A stretch of DNA of 64,000 nucleotides, taken from contig NZ_JAVHUY010000004.1 of NCBI RefSeq assembly GCF_031085175.1, positions 248,001-312,000 of the forward strand, written 5' to 3'. Position numbers and translations under genes: made by a program. Origin of the DNA: Phytohabitans maris (GTDB lineage Bacteria; Actinomycetota; Actinomycetes; Mycobacteriales; Micromonosporaceae). The notes beneath the pieces were generated by a model. It saw only the letters and a program-made list of their open reading frames with translations, did no database searches and had not been told where the DNA came from. How positions within the stretch are numbered: the first letter of the stretch is position 1; every line of letters starts with the position of its first letter. Of the stretch, positions 16,360 to 24,679 are shown piece after piece.

Positions 16360-16716
16360 TCAGTCTTCGGCCACCTCGCGCAGCGAGCGCGGGGCGGGCA
16401 CGTCCGCGAAGTGGATGTTGCCGGCGGGCACCATCCAGGTCATCACCCGCACCTCCAGCCGGCCGGCCCGGACCGCCGGGTCGGCCGCGCACAGCTCGCG
16501 GGCGGTGGCCGGGTCGACCGACATCACCGAGATCCCGCGCAGCCGCTCGTCGTCCTGGTCGGCGAGCGGCCCGCCGGCCAGCAGGTATCCCCGGTCGCGC
16601 AGGTCGGCGCGGAAGGCCAGGTGGGCGTCCTGCAGCGCGTCGGCCTCCGCCGGGCTCAGCTCCGGGGCGTCCGGCGGCCGTACCAGCAGGACGAGCGTGT
16701 GCCGGTCGAACCTCAT
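16360..16716 (-). CDS. YciI-like protein
   Basis: 118 aa, ferredoxin-like dimeric alpha-beta fold of the YciI family (LVLLVRPPDAPELSPAEADALQD; AFRADLRDRGYLLAGGPLAD; MSVDPATARELCAADPAVRAG). The role is usually unknown; family members are often stand-alone or near sigma factors, as here. ATG 16716 is preceded by TACGCT (16724-16729) ending 8 nt before the start codon, so the mRNA is probably leaderless. It converges with the GH43 operon. Confidence 0.8.
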   Translation of the reverse strand: MRFDRHTLVLLVRPPDAPELSPAEADALQDAHLAFRADLRDRGYLLAGGPLADQDDERLRGISVMSVDPATARELCAADPAVRAGRLEVRVMTWMVPAGNIHFADVPAPRSLREVAED

Positions 16717-16895
16717 CCCGCGAAGCGTAGTACCGGCGTGTGTCACATCCGCGCAGCCGGCGGTGCTTTCAAGATGTGGAGGAAGATGTAGAGCTCGCGG
16801 GGCACGGTGACACCGCACCGGCCGCCGCCGTGCCGGCGCTGCTGTCCCGTGGCGGCCGCGGCCCGGCGGCGAGGCGAGCCGAGCGGAGGGACGCC

Positions 16896-17420
16896 GTGGC
16901 CGTGTCGAAGCCTCCGGGACGAGCGGCCGTCCGTCCCGACCTCGAACAGGTCTTCCGCACGGCGTACCCGCGCGTCGTCGCGGTCGCCGCCCGCGTGCTC
17001 GGCTCCCGAAACGAGGCCGAGGACGTGGCCCAGGAGGTGTTCCTGACGTTCGGGCGCTCCGCGGTGCCGTCCGGGGAGGCGGTCGGCTGGCTCTGCGTCG
17101 CCGCGGCGCACACCGCCCTCAACCACCTCCGCTCCGGCCGGCGCCGCGCGTCCCGGGAGGAGGCGGCCGGCGGGAGCGACCGGGTGTACCCGGATGTCGC
17201 CGACGCGGTGGTGACCCTCGACGAGCGCCGCCGGGTCCGCGCGGCGCTGGCCCGGCTGCCCCGCAAGCAGGCCCTCGCGCTGGTCCTGCGGCACAGCGGC
17301 CTCAGTTACGCCGAGGTGGCGGCCGCTCTCGATCTCTCTCCCGGCAGCGTGGGCACCACCGTGCGCCGCGCCGAGTCAGCCCTACGCGAGGAGTTGAACC
17401 GTCATGCGTCATCCGACTGA
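16896..17420 (+). CDS. ECF-type RNA polymerase sigma factor
   Basis: 174 aa with region 2 (FRTAYPRVVAVAARVLGSRN, EAEDVAQEVFLTF) and region 4 (LARLPRKQALALVLRHSGLS, YAEVAAALDLSPGSVGTTVR). GTG 16896 is chosen because GGAGGG lies 5 bases upstream; reading further upstream gives arginine-rich non-sigma sequence. It overlaps its putative anti-sigma gene by 17 bases and heads a four-gene coupled operon with an ABC transporter, which it may autoregulate. Confidence 0.87.
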   Translation: MAVSKPPGRAAVRPDLEQVFRTAYPRVVAVAARVLGSRNEAEDVAQEVFLTFGRSAVPSGEAVGWLCVAAAHTALNHLRSGRRRASREEAAGGSDRVYPDVADAVVTLDERRRVRAALARLPRKQALALVLRHSGLSYAEVAAALDLSPGSVGTTVRRAESALREELNRHASSD

Positions 17421-18492
17421 CGGCACCCTGCGCCGGCTCGTGGACGAGCCGGCCGGCGTCGCCGACGCCGATCGCGCGCACGTGGCGCGGTGCCCGGTGT
17501 GCCTGGCCGGGCTGGCCGCCGCCCGCGACGACGCGGCGGTCGCCGGCGCGGCGCTGGAGGTCGAGGTCGCCGCCGACGTGGACGCGGCGTGGGACCGGCT
17601 GTCCCGGGCCGCCGCGGTCGAGGGGCGCCGGGGTACGGCCACGGCCGCTCGCGCCGGCCGGTGGCGGGCGGCGCTGCGCAGCCCGGTGGTCGCCGTGGTC
17701 GGCGCCGTCACGCTGCTGCTCGGGGCGAGCGCCGCGGCCGCCGCGAACTGGCTGCCGATCTTCCACGCCGAGCGGATCGCCCCGGTCACCGCCCCGCGGG
17801 CCGACCTGATCAAGCTTCCCGAGCTCGACGACTTCGGCGAGATCACGGTGACCGAGGAGATCAGGATCCGCCAGGTCGCCGGCGCGGCCGCGGCGGAGGA
17901 GGCCAGCGGCCTGTCCGCCCCGCGGGTGGGCGAGCTGCCCCGCGGCGTCACCGGCGAGCCCGCGTACCACGTGCTCGGGCGGGTGGGCGCGACGTTCACG
18001 TTCTCGGCGGAGAAGGCCGGGCGGTTCGCGGCGGCGGCCGGGCAGACGCTGCCGCCCCCGCCGCCGGGGCTGGACGGCAGCCAGTTCCGGCTGACCGCCG
18101 GCCCCGGGCTCGCCGCGGTCTGGTCGCAGGGGCGTCCGGTGCCGGCGATGCTGGTGGCCCGGGCGAACGCGCCGGCCGCGTACTCCGCCGGCGTGCCCTT
18201 CGAGACCGCCCGCGACTACCTGCTCTCCCTGCCGATCCTGCCGGAGAACGTCGCGGCCCAGCTGCGCGGCTTTACCGCCGACGGGACGACGCTGCCGCTG
18301 TTCATGTCGGTGGAGAACATGACCAGCTCGGCCGCGGACGTCGGCGGGCGGCCGGCCACGGTGCTCACCTCGCGGGACGGCACGCTGGCGGCCGTGGTCT
18401 GGGTGGACGCCGGCGTGGTCACCGCGGTGGCCGGCTCGCTGAGCGCGGACGAGGTCCTGTCGGTGGCGCGCGGGCTGCGGTGGGACCGGTGA
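17404..18492 (+). CDS. membrane-anchored putative zinc-finger anti-sigma factor
   Basis: 362 aa. The N-terminal HVARCPVC motif (about 27-34) matches the H-x3-C-x2-C core of zinc anti-sigma factors. One membrane helix lies near 96-116 (SPVVAVVGAVTLLLGASAAA) and a ~240-residue extracytoplasmic domain follows, with a proline run PPPPPG and no family I recognise. The overlap with the sigma gene argues that it restrains that sigma factor. The large outer domain could sense an envelope signal. Its stop overlaps the ABC ATPase start. Confidence 0.75.
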   Translation: MRHPTDGTLRRLVDEPAGVADADRAHVARCPVCLAGLAAARDDAAVAGAALEVEVAADVDAAWDRLSRAAAVEGRRGTATAARAGRWRAALRSPVVAVVGAVTLLLGASAAAAANWLPIFHAERIAPVTAPRADLIKLPELDDFGEITVTEEIRIRQVAGAAAAEEASGLSAPRVGELPRGVTGEPAYHVLGRVGATFTFSAEKAGRFAAAAGQTLPPPPPGLDGSQFRLTAGPGLAAVWSQGRPVPAMLVARANAPAAYSAGVPFETARDYLLSLPILPENVAAQLRGFTADGTTLPLFMSVENMTSSAADVGGRPATVLTSRDGTLAAVVWVDAGVVTAVAGSLSADEVLSVARGLRWDR

Positions 18493-19466
18493 CCGGCCAG
18501 GCGACGCGGCAGGAGGCCGCGCAGCGGGCGCTCGCCGGCCTGCCGCCCTCGGCCGCGGTGTGGTGCTCGGGGCTGCACAAGCGGTACCGGCGGCGGACCG
18601 CGGTCGACGGCGTGTCGTTCACCGTCGAGCGGGGCGAGGTGATGGGGCTGCTCGGCCCGAACGGCGCCGGCAAGACCAGCGTCATCAAGATGCTGCTCGG
18701 CCTGGTCCGGCCGGACGCCGGCGAGGTGCTGCTGCTGGGGCGCCCGGCGCGGGACCCGTACGCCCGGGCCCGCGTCGGCTACCTGCCCGAGCTCTTCCGG
18801 TACCAGCCGTGGCTCACCGCGGCCGAGGTGCTGGCGCTGCACGTGCGGCTCGCCGGCGTCGCCGTACCGGCCGGGGAGCGGCAGGAGGGCCTCGCCGCCG
18901 TGGGGCTCGGCGACCGCGCCGGCGACCGGGTGGGCGGCTTCTCCAAGGGCATGCAGCAGCGCCTCGGGCTGGCCGTCGCGCTGGTGGCCCGCCCGGAGCT
19001 GGTCATCCTCGACGAGCCGACCAGCGCCCTGGACCCGCTCGGCCGCGCCGACGTACGGGACCTGCTGCTCTCGCTCAAGGCCCGCGGCGTCGCGGTACTG
19101 CTCAACTCGCACCTGATCGGCGAGGTGGAGCGGGTCTGCGACCGGGTGGTCATCCTCGACAAGGGCCGGGTCGCCGCCGCCGGTACGCTGCCCGAGCTGC
19201 TCGGCCAGCGGGAGCTGCGGCTGCGGCTCGACCGGGTGGGCCCGGAGGCGCGGGCCCGGCTGGCGGCGGCCGGTCGGCTGACCCGCGGCGGCGACGCGTA
19301 CACGGTGACGCTCCCCGCCGAGCTCGACGACGCCGCCGTACCGGACCTCGTGGCCGACCTGGTCGGGCTCGGGGTGCGGGTACACGCCGTGGAGCCGGGG
19401 CGGATCAGCCTCGAGGAGCGGCTGCTCGACATCCTCCGCACCGGCCCGAGCGAGGAGCGCTCATGA
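18489..19466 (+). CDS. ABC transporter ATP-binding protein (ABC-2/drug export type)
   Basis: 325 aa. Walker A GPNGAGKTS near 57-65, signature region FSKGMQQRLGLA, Walker B LVILDEPTSALDP, H-loop LNSHLIGEVERVCD. The C-terminal ~80 residues form the extra domain common in CcmA/DrrA-type exporters. The GTG start 18489 overlaps the stop of the anti-sigma gene (GTGA) and its stop overlaps the permease start. It probably exports or works on an envelope substrate under control of the upstream sigma factor. Confidence 0.92.
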   Translation: MTGQATRQEAAQRALAGLPPSAAVWCSGLHKRYRRRTAVDGVSFTVERGEVMGLLGPNGAGKTSVIKMLLGLVRPDAGEVLLLGRPARDPYARARVGYLPELFRYQPWLTAAEVLALHVRLAGVAVPAGERQEGLAAVGLGDRAGDRVGGFSKGMQQRLGLAVALVARPELVILDEPTSALDPLGRADVRDLLLSLKARGVAVLLNSHLIGEVERVCDRVVILDKGRVAAAGTLPELLGQRELRLRLDRVGPEARARLAAAGRLTRGGDAYTVTLPAELDDAAVPDLVADLVGLGVRVHAVEPGRISLEERLLDILRTGPSEERS

Positions 19467-20311
19467 CCGCCCGCACCGTACTCACGATCGCCGCGCTCAC
19501 CCTCCAGGAGGCCGCCCGCCGGAAGGTGCTGCGTTCCCTCGCCCTGCTCACGTTCGCGCTGCTCGGCCTGAGCGCCTGGGGGTTCACCCGGCTGGACGCC
19601 GAGTTCGGGGGCCTCACCAGCGGCGAGGCCCGGCTGGCCGCCTCCGCGGTCCTCAACCTGGTGATGTTCGGCCTGAGCCTGATCGCCGCGCTCGGTACGG
19701 CGTTCCTGGCCGGACCCACCCTGGCCGGTGAGACCGAGTCCGGGATCGCGCTGGCGATGCTGGCCCGCCCGGTACGCCGCTCGGCGGTGCTGCTGGGCAA
19801 GTGGCTGGGGCTGGTGACGTTCGGCAGCGGCTACGTCGTGCTGGCCGGCCTCGCCCAGCTCCTCATCGTCCGGGTCACCATGGGTTACTGGCCGCCGCGG
19901 CCGGTGACCGGCCTGGCGTTGCTCGCCGCGCAGACCGCCGTGCTGCTCACGCTCGGCCTGCTGCTGTCCACCGTCGTCTCGCCGATGGCGTCGGGCGTGG
20001 TCCCGGTCGGCCTCTTCGGCGCCACCTGGATCGCGGGTGTGGTCGGCGCGGTCGGCGACGCCCTGGGCAACAGCGGCGTCGCCCGGGTCGGCACGGTCTC
20101 CCGGATGCTGCTGCCGACCGACGGGCTGTGGCGCGGCGCCATGAACGCGTTCCAGGATCCGAGCGTGCTGGCCCAGTTCGGGGTCGCGTTCGAGGGGCAC
20201 CCGTTCCTGAGCGAGACCGGGCTCACGCCCGCCTACGTCGGCTGGGCCGCGCTCTGGGTCGCCCTCGTCTTCGGCCTGGCCGCGCTGGCCTTCCAGCGCC
20301 GCGACCTGTGA
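19463..20311 (+). CDS. ABC-2-type transporter permease
   Basis: 282 aa, about six hydrophobic helices. It begins MTARTVLTIAALTLQEAARR, typical of the short cytoplasmic start of ABC-2 permeases of the NosY/YhaP kind, with RRKVLRSLALLTFALLGLSA as the first helix. The conserved LAGPTLAGETESGIALAMLA segment follows helix 2. It is translationally coupled to the ATPase. The substrate cannot be read from sequence. R1 copy 2 lies 23 bp after the stop. Confidence 0.88.
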   Translation: MTARTVLTIAALTLQEAARRKVLRSLALLTFALLGLSAWGFTRLDAEFGGLTSGEARLAASAVLNLVMFGLSLIAALGTAFLAGPTLAGETESGIALAMLARPVRRSAVLLGKWLGLVTFGSGYVVLAGLAQLLIVRVTMGYWPPRPVTGLALLAAQTAVLLTLGLLLSTVVSPMASGVVPVGLFGATWIAGVVGAVGDALGNSGVARVGTVSRMLLPTDGLWRGAMNAFQDPSVLAQFGVAFEGHPFLSETGLTPAYVGWAALWVALVFGLAALAFQRRDL

Positions 20312-20334
20312 GCCGCACGAGCCGCTCCCCGCCC

Positions 20335-20388
20335 GTGATCGAAGCTCCCGTCAAGCCGTTCTAGCGACTTGACGGGAGCTTCGATCAC
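20335..20388. repeat. R1 dispersed 54-bp hairpin repeat, copy 2
   Basis: The most symmetric copy: arms 20335-20355 and 20368-20388 form a perfect 21-bp stem around a 12-base loop. It lies between the ABC permease stop and the M20 peptidase start, so it could also end transcription. Confidence 0.92.
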
Positions 20389-20418
20389 GGAAGGGCGGCA
20401 GGGCCGCGCGCCCGCGGG

Positions 20419-20424
20419 TACGGT
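20419..20424 (+). promoter_or_regulatory. putative leaderless -10 element of the M20 gene
   Basis: TACGGT ends 6 nt before GTG 20431, which lacks a Shine-Dalgarno sequence. This spacing puts transcription initiation at the start codon. Confidence 0.4.
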
Positions 20425-20430
20425 TCGGCT

Positions 20431-21738
20431 GTGCCTGCCGACCCGGCCGACGAGGCCGTCGAGCTGACCAGCGAGCTGATCGCCCTCGACACGACCAACG
20501 GCGCCGACACCGCCGCCCCCGGCCGCGAGCGGGTGGCCGCCGAGTACGTGGCGGCCAAGCTCGCCGACGCCGGGTACGCACCGACCTATGTGGAGTCCGG
20601 CGCGCCCGGCAAGGGAAACGTGGTGGCCCGGCTCGAAGGCGCCGACCCGGGGCGCGGCGCGCTGCTCGTCCACGGCCACCTCGACGTGGTGCCCGCCGAC
20701 CCGGCGCAGTGGTCGGTGCACCCGTTCTCCGGCGAGGTGCGCGACGGGTACGTGTGGGGGCGCGGCGCCGTCGACATGAAGGGCATGGTCGCGATGGCGC
20801 TGGCCACCGCCCGGCGGTTCAAGATGGACGGTGTGGTGCCGCCGCGCGACCTCGTCTTCGCGTTCGTGGCGGACGAGGAGGCGGGCGGCTTCGCCGGCGC
20901 CCGCTGGCTGGTCGACCACCGCCCCGACCTCTTCGAGGGGGCCACCGAGGCGATCGGCGAGGTGGGCGGCTTCTCGGTCACGCTCGCCGGCGGCGTCCGC
21001 GCGTACCTGGTGGAGACCGCCGAGAAGGGTGCGATGTGGCTGCGGCTGAAGGTCAGCGGGACCGCCGGCCACGGCTCGATGGTCAACGACGACAACGCGA
21101 TCGCCACCCTCGCCGCCGCCGTCGCCCGGCTCCAGGCGCACCGCTTCCCGGTGGTGCTCACCGACCCGGTACGCGACTTCCTCGCCGGCGTCGCCGAGAT
21201 CACCGGCGTACCCTTCGACCCCGACGACCCGGAGGCGGCGGTGGCCCGGCTCGGGCACCTGTCCCGGATGATCGGCGCCACCCTCCGCGACACCGCGAAC
21301 GTGACGAGGTTCGAGGCCGGCTACAAGGCCAACGTGGTCCCGTCGGTCGCGCGGGCCACTGTGGACGGCCGGATGCTGCCCGGCCGGGAGGCCGCGTTCG
21401 AGGCGGAGCTCGCCGAGGTGCTCGGCCCCGAGGTCGAGCGCGAGTGGGACACCCTGCCGCCGGTCGCCACGACGTTCGACGGCGCCCTGGTCGACGCGAT
21501 GGCCGCGGCGATCGCCGCCGAGGACCCGGGCGCGCCGCTCCTGCCGTACATGCTCTCCGGCGCCACCGACGCCAAGTCCTTCGCCCGCCTGCGCATCCGA
21601 CACTTCGGCTTCGCCCCGCTGCGGCTCCCGCCCGACCTCGACTTCACCGCCCTCTTCCACGGCGTCGACGAGCGCGTCCCGGTGGACGCCCTGCGCTTCG
21701 GCACCCGCGTCCTGGACCGCCTGCTGCGCACGAGCTGA
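20431..21738 (+). CDS. M20 family metallopeptidase (ArgE/DapE/CPG2-like)
   Basis: 435 aa. Zinc-site motifs: HGHLDVVPAD near 79-88, GRGAVDMKGM near 110-119 (bridging Asp), catalytic DEEAGG near 149-154, and terminal histidine LFHGVDERV near 410. The dimerisation (lid) domain lies between about 205 and 320. No signal peptide, so a cytosolic di-zinc amidohydrolase acting on N-acyl amino acids or dipeptides. It is stand-alone; the neighbours give no hint of substrate. Confidence 0.9.
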   Translation: MPADPADEAVELTSELIALDTTNGADTAAPGRERVAAEYVAAKLADAGYAPTYVESGAPGKGNVVARLEGADPGRGALLVHGHLDVVPADPAQWSVHPFSGEVRDGYVWGRGAVDMKGMVAMALATARRFKMDGVVPPRDLVFAFVADEEAGGFAGARWLVDHRPDLFEGATEAIGEVGGFSVTLAGGVRAYLVETAEKGAMWLRLKVSGTAGHGSMVNDDNAIATLAAAVARLQAHRFPVVLTDPVRDFLAGVAEITGVPFDPDDPEAAVARLGHLSRMIGATLRDTANVTRFEAGYKANVVPSVARATVDGRMLPGREAAFEAELAEVLGPEVEREWDTLPPVATTFDGALVDAMAAAIAAEDPGAPLLPYMLSGATDAKSFARLRIRHFGFAPLRLPPDLDFTALFHGVDERVPVDALRFGTRVLDRLLRTS

Positions 21739-21769
21739 CCCCCGGGACCGCTTTCAAGGACGAGAATTT

Positions 21770-21846
21770 GGGCTACCGCGACGTCCGCGGTGGTCCGGAC
21801 CGTTGCGCGGGGCCCCCGGGGAACGTGGAGCGCGGCGGAGCGTTTT
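21770..21846 (+). repeat. R2 dispersed element, copy 2 (long form)
   Basis: Core GGGCTACCGCGACGTCCGCG through GGTCCGGACC. A GC-rich tail to 21846 is shared almost base for base with copy 3 (22835-22912, inverted). It lies 31 bp past the M20 stop, reading away from it. Confidence 0.85.
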
Positions 21847-21996
21847 CCTGGGGTGCGTTCCCGCCACGTCACCCTCCGCGTTCCGAACGCGCGGGCACAC
21901 CCGTGACCAGCACCGATCGAGGGCGGTTGTGCGTCCGCGCGGGCCCGGCCCTACCCTCGTCATGTCCGGACGAGACCTGGGGTTTGGAGGACACAC

Positions 21997-22803
21997 ATGC
22001 CGGAGCTGATCGTGGTGGGCGTGCGGGCGGAGTCCTGGCGCGAGCCGGCGATGGTGCTGCTGAGGGATCCGGTGGCCGACCGCTACCTGCCGATCACCGC
22101 CAGCGCCAAGCCCGCCTCGGCCCGCTCCCGGGCGGCCGCCGGCGTGAGCCCGAGCCTGGTCCGGGACCTGCTGGCGGCCGTGGGGGCACCGGCCCGCCAC
22201 GTGGAGATCGGCGCGGCCACCGACCGCGCCGTCCTGGTCCTGGGCGACGGGGTACGGGTGCAGGCGGCGCCGCTGGAGGCCGTCGCGCTCGCGCAGGAGG
22301 CGGGGGTGCCGATCCGCTGCACCGACGCCGTGCTCGCCGCCGACGGCGTGGCCGCCGGGGAGGCGGACACCGCCGGCCTGCGGTGGAACGTCGCCGACCC
22401 GGCACCGACATCCGCGTACCGGGTGCTCGACCTCGACGCCACGACCCAGATGGAGATCATCCAGCCGCGTGACGCCGGTGGCCGGGACGCCCCGGTGGCC
22501 CACCCGCCGGCCGGCGGCGCGATCCTGCAGATCCGCCAGGGTCCGGGGGCCGGCGCGGTCTTCGTGCTCGACGGCGACGTGGTCAGCTGCGGCCGCGACG
22601 GCAACAACGAGATCGCGCTCGACGGCGCCACGGTGTCCCGCAAGCACGCCGACTTCCACCGCCAGGGCGCGGGGTACACGGTCGCCGACCTCGACAGCCT
22701 CAACGGCACGTACGTCAACGGCGAGCGGGTCAAGACCGCCGCGCTGGCGGCCGGCGACGAGATCCGCATCGGCCGGTACCTGCTGACCTTCGCCGCCGGC
22801 TGA
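21997..22803 (+). CDS. bifunctional-nuclease-like domain fused to FHA domain
   Basis: 268 aa, no signal or membrane helix. Residues 1-125 match the bifunctional nuclease (BFN/DUF151) fold: LIVVGVRAESWREPAMVLLR, DRYLPI, LVRDLLAAVGAPARHVEI, and APLEAVALAQEAGVPIRCTD. Residues about 175-266 form an FHA domain with CGRDGNNEIAL, VSRKHADFH and LDSLNGTYVNGERV, the phosphothreonine-binding Arg/Ser/Asn set. The linker is about 50 residues. FHA proteins read Ser/Thr-kinase signals. Whether the BFN part keeps nuclease activity is unknown. GGAGG precedes ATG 21997. Inverted R2 copies flank the gene. Confidence 0.8.
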   Translation: MPELIVVGVRAESWREPAMVLLRDPVADRYLPITASAKPASARSRAAAGVSPSLVRDLLAAVGAPARHVEIGAATDRAVLVLGDGVRVQAAPLEAVALAQEAGVPIRCTDAVLAADGVAAGEADTAGLRWNVADPAPTSAYRVLDLDATTQMEIIQPRDAGGRDAPVAHPPAGGAILQIRQGPGAGAVFVLDGDVVSCGRDGNNEIALDGATVSRKHADFHRQGAGYTVADLDSLNGTYVNGERVKTAALAAGDEIRIGRYLLTFAAG

Positions 22804-22825
22804 CCGGCCCGCCCGGGCGGGCCGG
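22804..22825. terminator. perfect 22-bp palindrome after the BFN-FHA gene
   Basis: Perfect 11-bp arms (CCGGCCCGCCC with its complement) start at the stop codon. No loop or T-run, so a weak candidate for a GC-hairpin terminator. Confidence 0.4.
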
Positions 22826-22834
22826 CGGGCCCAA

Positions 22835-22912
22835 GAAACGCTCCGCTGCGCTCCACGTTTCCCCGGGGGCCCCGCGCAACGGTCCGGACCACCGCGGACG
22901 TCGCGGTAGCTC
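22835..22912 (-). repeat. R2 dispersed element, copy 3 (long form, inverted)
   Basis: On the minus strand it reads GAGCTACCGCGACGTCCGCG and continues with the same long tail as copy 2. It begins 8 bases after the stop of the CorA-like gene, again reading away from the stop codon. Confidence 0.85.
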
Positions 22913-22919
22913 GAATCTT

Positions 22920-23921
22920 CTAAAGCCAGCCGCGTTTTCTGAGGTAGACGTAGAGGCCGGCGGCGGAGGCCGCGATCACCGCCGTGCTCAGGACGAAGCC
23001 CCAGGCGGTCATGTAGCCGGGGTAGGGGAGGTTCTGGCCGAAGAAGCCGGTCAGCGCGGTCGGCACCGCGATGACCGCGGCCCAGGCGGCGAGCTTGCGG
23101 GTGGTGTCGTTGAGGACGTTGCCCTGCTCGGCGAGGTCGGCCTGCAGCACGCCCTCGATCCGGTCGCGCAGGTGCTCCACCTCGTCGACGGTGTGCCGGG
23201 CGTGCTCCTCGACGTCGCGGTAGTACGGCTGGAGGCGTTCGTCGATGAGGTGCCCCTCGTCGGTGCGCATCGCCTGGCTGACCAGGTCGGGCATCGGCGC
23301 GACCGGCCGGCGGACGGCGGCCACCAGCTTGCGCAGCGCGACGCCGCGCATCCGCACCGGCCGGGGCGCCGCGCCCTCCTCCAGCAGCGCGTCCTCGACC
23401 GCGTCCATCGCCGAGTCCAGGCGCAGCGCGGCCGCGAACTGGCCCTCCACGACGACCGCGAGCAGCCCGTACAGCAGGAAGGAGACGCCGCCGGCGGCGG
23501 TGAGGGCGGCGTCCGCGTCCCAGCGCTGGACCAGGGGCGCGGTGTCGATGGACGACTTGCGCACGGTGATCAGCGCCCGGTCGGTGACGAACGCGCTGAT
23601 CTCGTGCTTGGTCAGCCGCAACCGGTCACCGTCCGCGGCGATGTCGAGGGCGTAGACGTTGAGGAACAGATGCCCCGGGTACCGCTGCAGCTTGGGCGCC
23701 TCGTGGTCCTGCGCCGCGTCCTCGATCGCGAGCGGGTGCAGGTGGAACGGCTCGGCGATCGCCGCCAGGTCGGCCATCTCCGGGTCGTCGAGGTCCAGCC
23801 AGAGGACGGCGCGGGGATGCGCCGCCAGCTTCCGCGCGGCCTGGCCGGCGGGGAAGCCCTCGGCGATCACCGTGCCGTCCTCGTAGAGGCGGGTCTGGGT
23901 GGGGCAGGACGGTGGGTTCAC
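22920..23921 (-). CDS. corA: CorA-family divalent cation transporter
   Basis: 333 aa. Large cytoplasmic N-terminal alpha-beta funnel, long helix region (LVAAVRRPVAPMPDLVSQAM ... HARHTVDEVEHLRDRIEGVL) and two C-terminal membrane helices. The pore motif is FFGQNLPYPG rather than the classical YGMN, a variant position to note. It ends in the basic RKRGWL tail of CorA proteins. GTG 23921 is used; no clear Shine-Dalgarno sequence is visible. Role: Mg2+ (or Co2+/Zn2+) uptake or efflux at the membrane. Confidence 0.85.
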   Translation of the reverse strand: MNPPSCPTQTRLYEDGTVIAEGFPAGQAARKLAAHPRAVLWLDLDDPEMADLAAIAEPFHLHPLAIEDAAQDHEAPKLQRYPGHLFLNVYALDIAADGDRLRLTKHEISAFVTDRALITVRKSSIDTAPLVQRWDADAALTAAGGVSFLLYGLLAVVVEGQFAAALRLDSAMDAVEDALLEEGAAPRPVRMRGVALRKLVAAVRRPVAPMPDLVSQAMRTDEGHLIDERLQPYYRDVEEHARHTVDEVEHLRDRIEGVLQADLAEQGNVLNDTTRKLAAWAAVIAVPTALTGFFGQNLPYPGYMTAWGFVLSTAVIAASAAGLYVYLRKRGWL

Positions 23922-23955
23922 CCCATAACCATGCTCTTGCCCACCGGCGGGTGTT

Positions 23956-24519
23956 TCAGGGGGTCGGCTGGTAGTGCGCCACGACCACCCGGCCGTCGAG
24001 GGTGCGCGAGTCGACGAGGCGCAGGCCCTGCCGGTGCCCGGACTCCGCGAAGAGCCGGCGGCCGCCGCCGAGGGCGACCGGGTGGACGGCGACGTGGTAC
24101 TCGTCGATCAGCCCCAGCCCGCTCAGCGTCGCGGCGAGCGCGGCGCCGCCGGTCAGGAGCAGGTCGCGGCCCGGCCCCGCCTTGAGCGCGGCGACCTCGC
24201 CGGCCAGGTCGCCGCCGATGACGCGGCTGGTCCAGTCGTCGCCGGGGTACGCGCGGGAGAAGACGATCTTCGGGGTGGCCCGCCAGAACGGGGCGAAGGA
24301 CGCCACGTGCGGATCGTCGGAGAGCGACTCGGCCCGCGGCCAGAAGTTCACCATCATCTCCCACACCGGCCGCCCGAACAGCAGCGTGTCGACCCGGCGA
24401 TCCAGACCGTCCGAGTACGCCGACAGCTCCGGCCCCATCATCGGCCAGTCGAACTCCCCGTTCGGCCCGTCGACGTACCCGTCCACCGACGTGTGCACCC
24501 AGTAGATGATCTTTCGCAT
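23956..24519 (-). CDS. dihydrofolate-reductase-fold (RibD C-terminal-like) protein
   Basis: 187 aa matching the stand-alone RibD-C/DHFR-like family: KIIYWVHTSVDGYVDGPNGE, DTLLFGRPVWEMM, DLLLTGGAALAATLSGLGLI, DEYHVAVHPVALGGGRRLF. A cytosolic NADPH-dependent reductase is likely; the substrate is unknown. It lies 34 bp upstream of the CorA-like gene on the same strand and could be co-transcribed. Confidence 0.85.
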   Translation of the reverse strand: MRKIIYWVHTSVDGYVDGPNGEFDWPMMGPELSAYSDGLDRRVDTLLFGRPVWEMMVNFWPRAESLSDDPHVASFAPFWRATPKIVFSRAYPGDDWTSRVIGGDLAGEVAALKAGPGRDLLLTGGAALAATLSGLGLIDEYHVAVHPVALGGGRRLFAESGHRQGLRLVDSRTLDGRVVVAHYQPTP

Positions 24520-24679
24520 GACCCGCTCCTTCGGCTCGTTCCGGTTGCCTTTCAGAGCTGGGTCGGAGCGGGGTGGGCTTTCTCGACACGCTTTCGGGCC
24601 GGTTTTTTGCGCTCCGTGACAACCGGGTGATCAGCCGCGCCCGTCTCAGGGATGACATGGGCGGCGGAAGGGCGGGACG

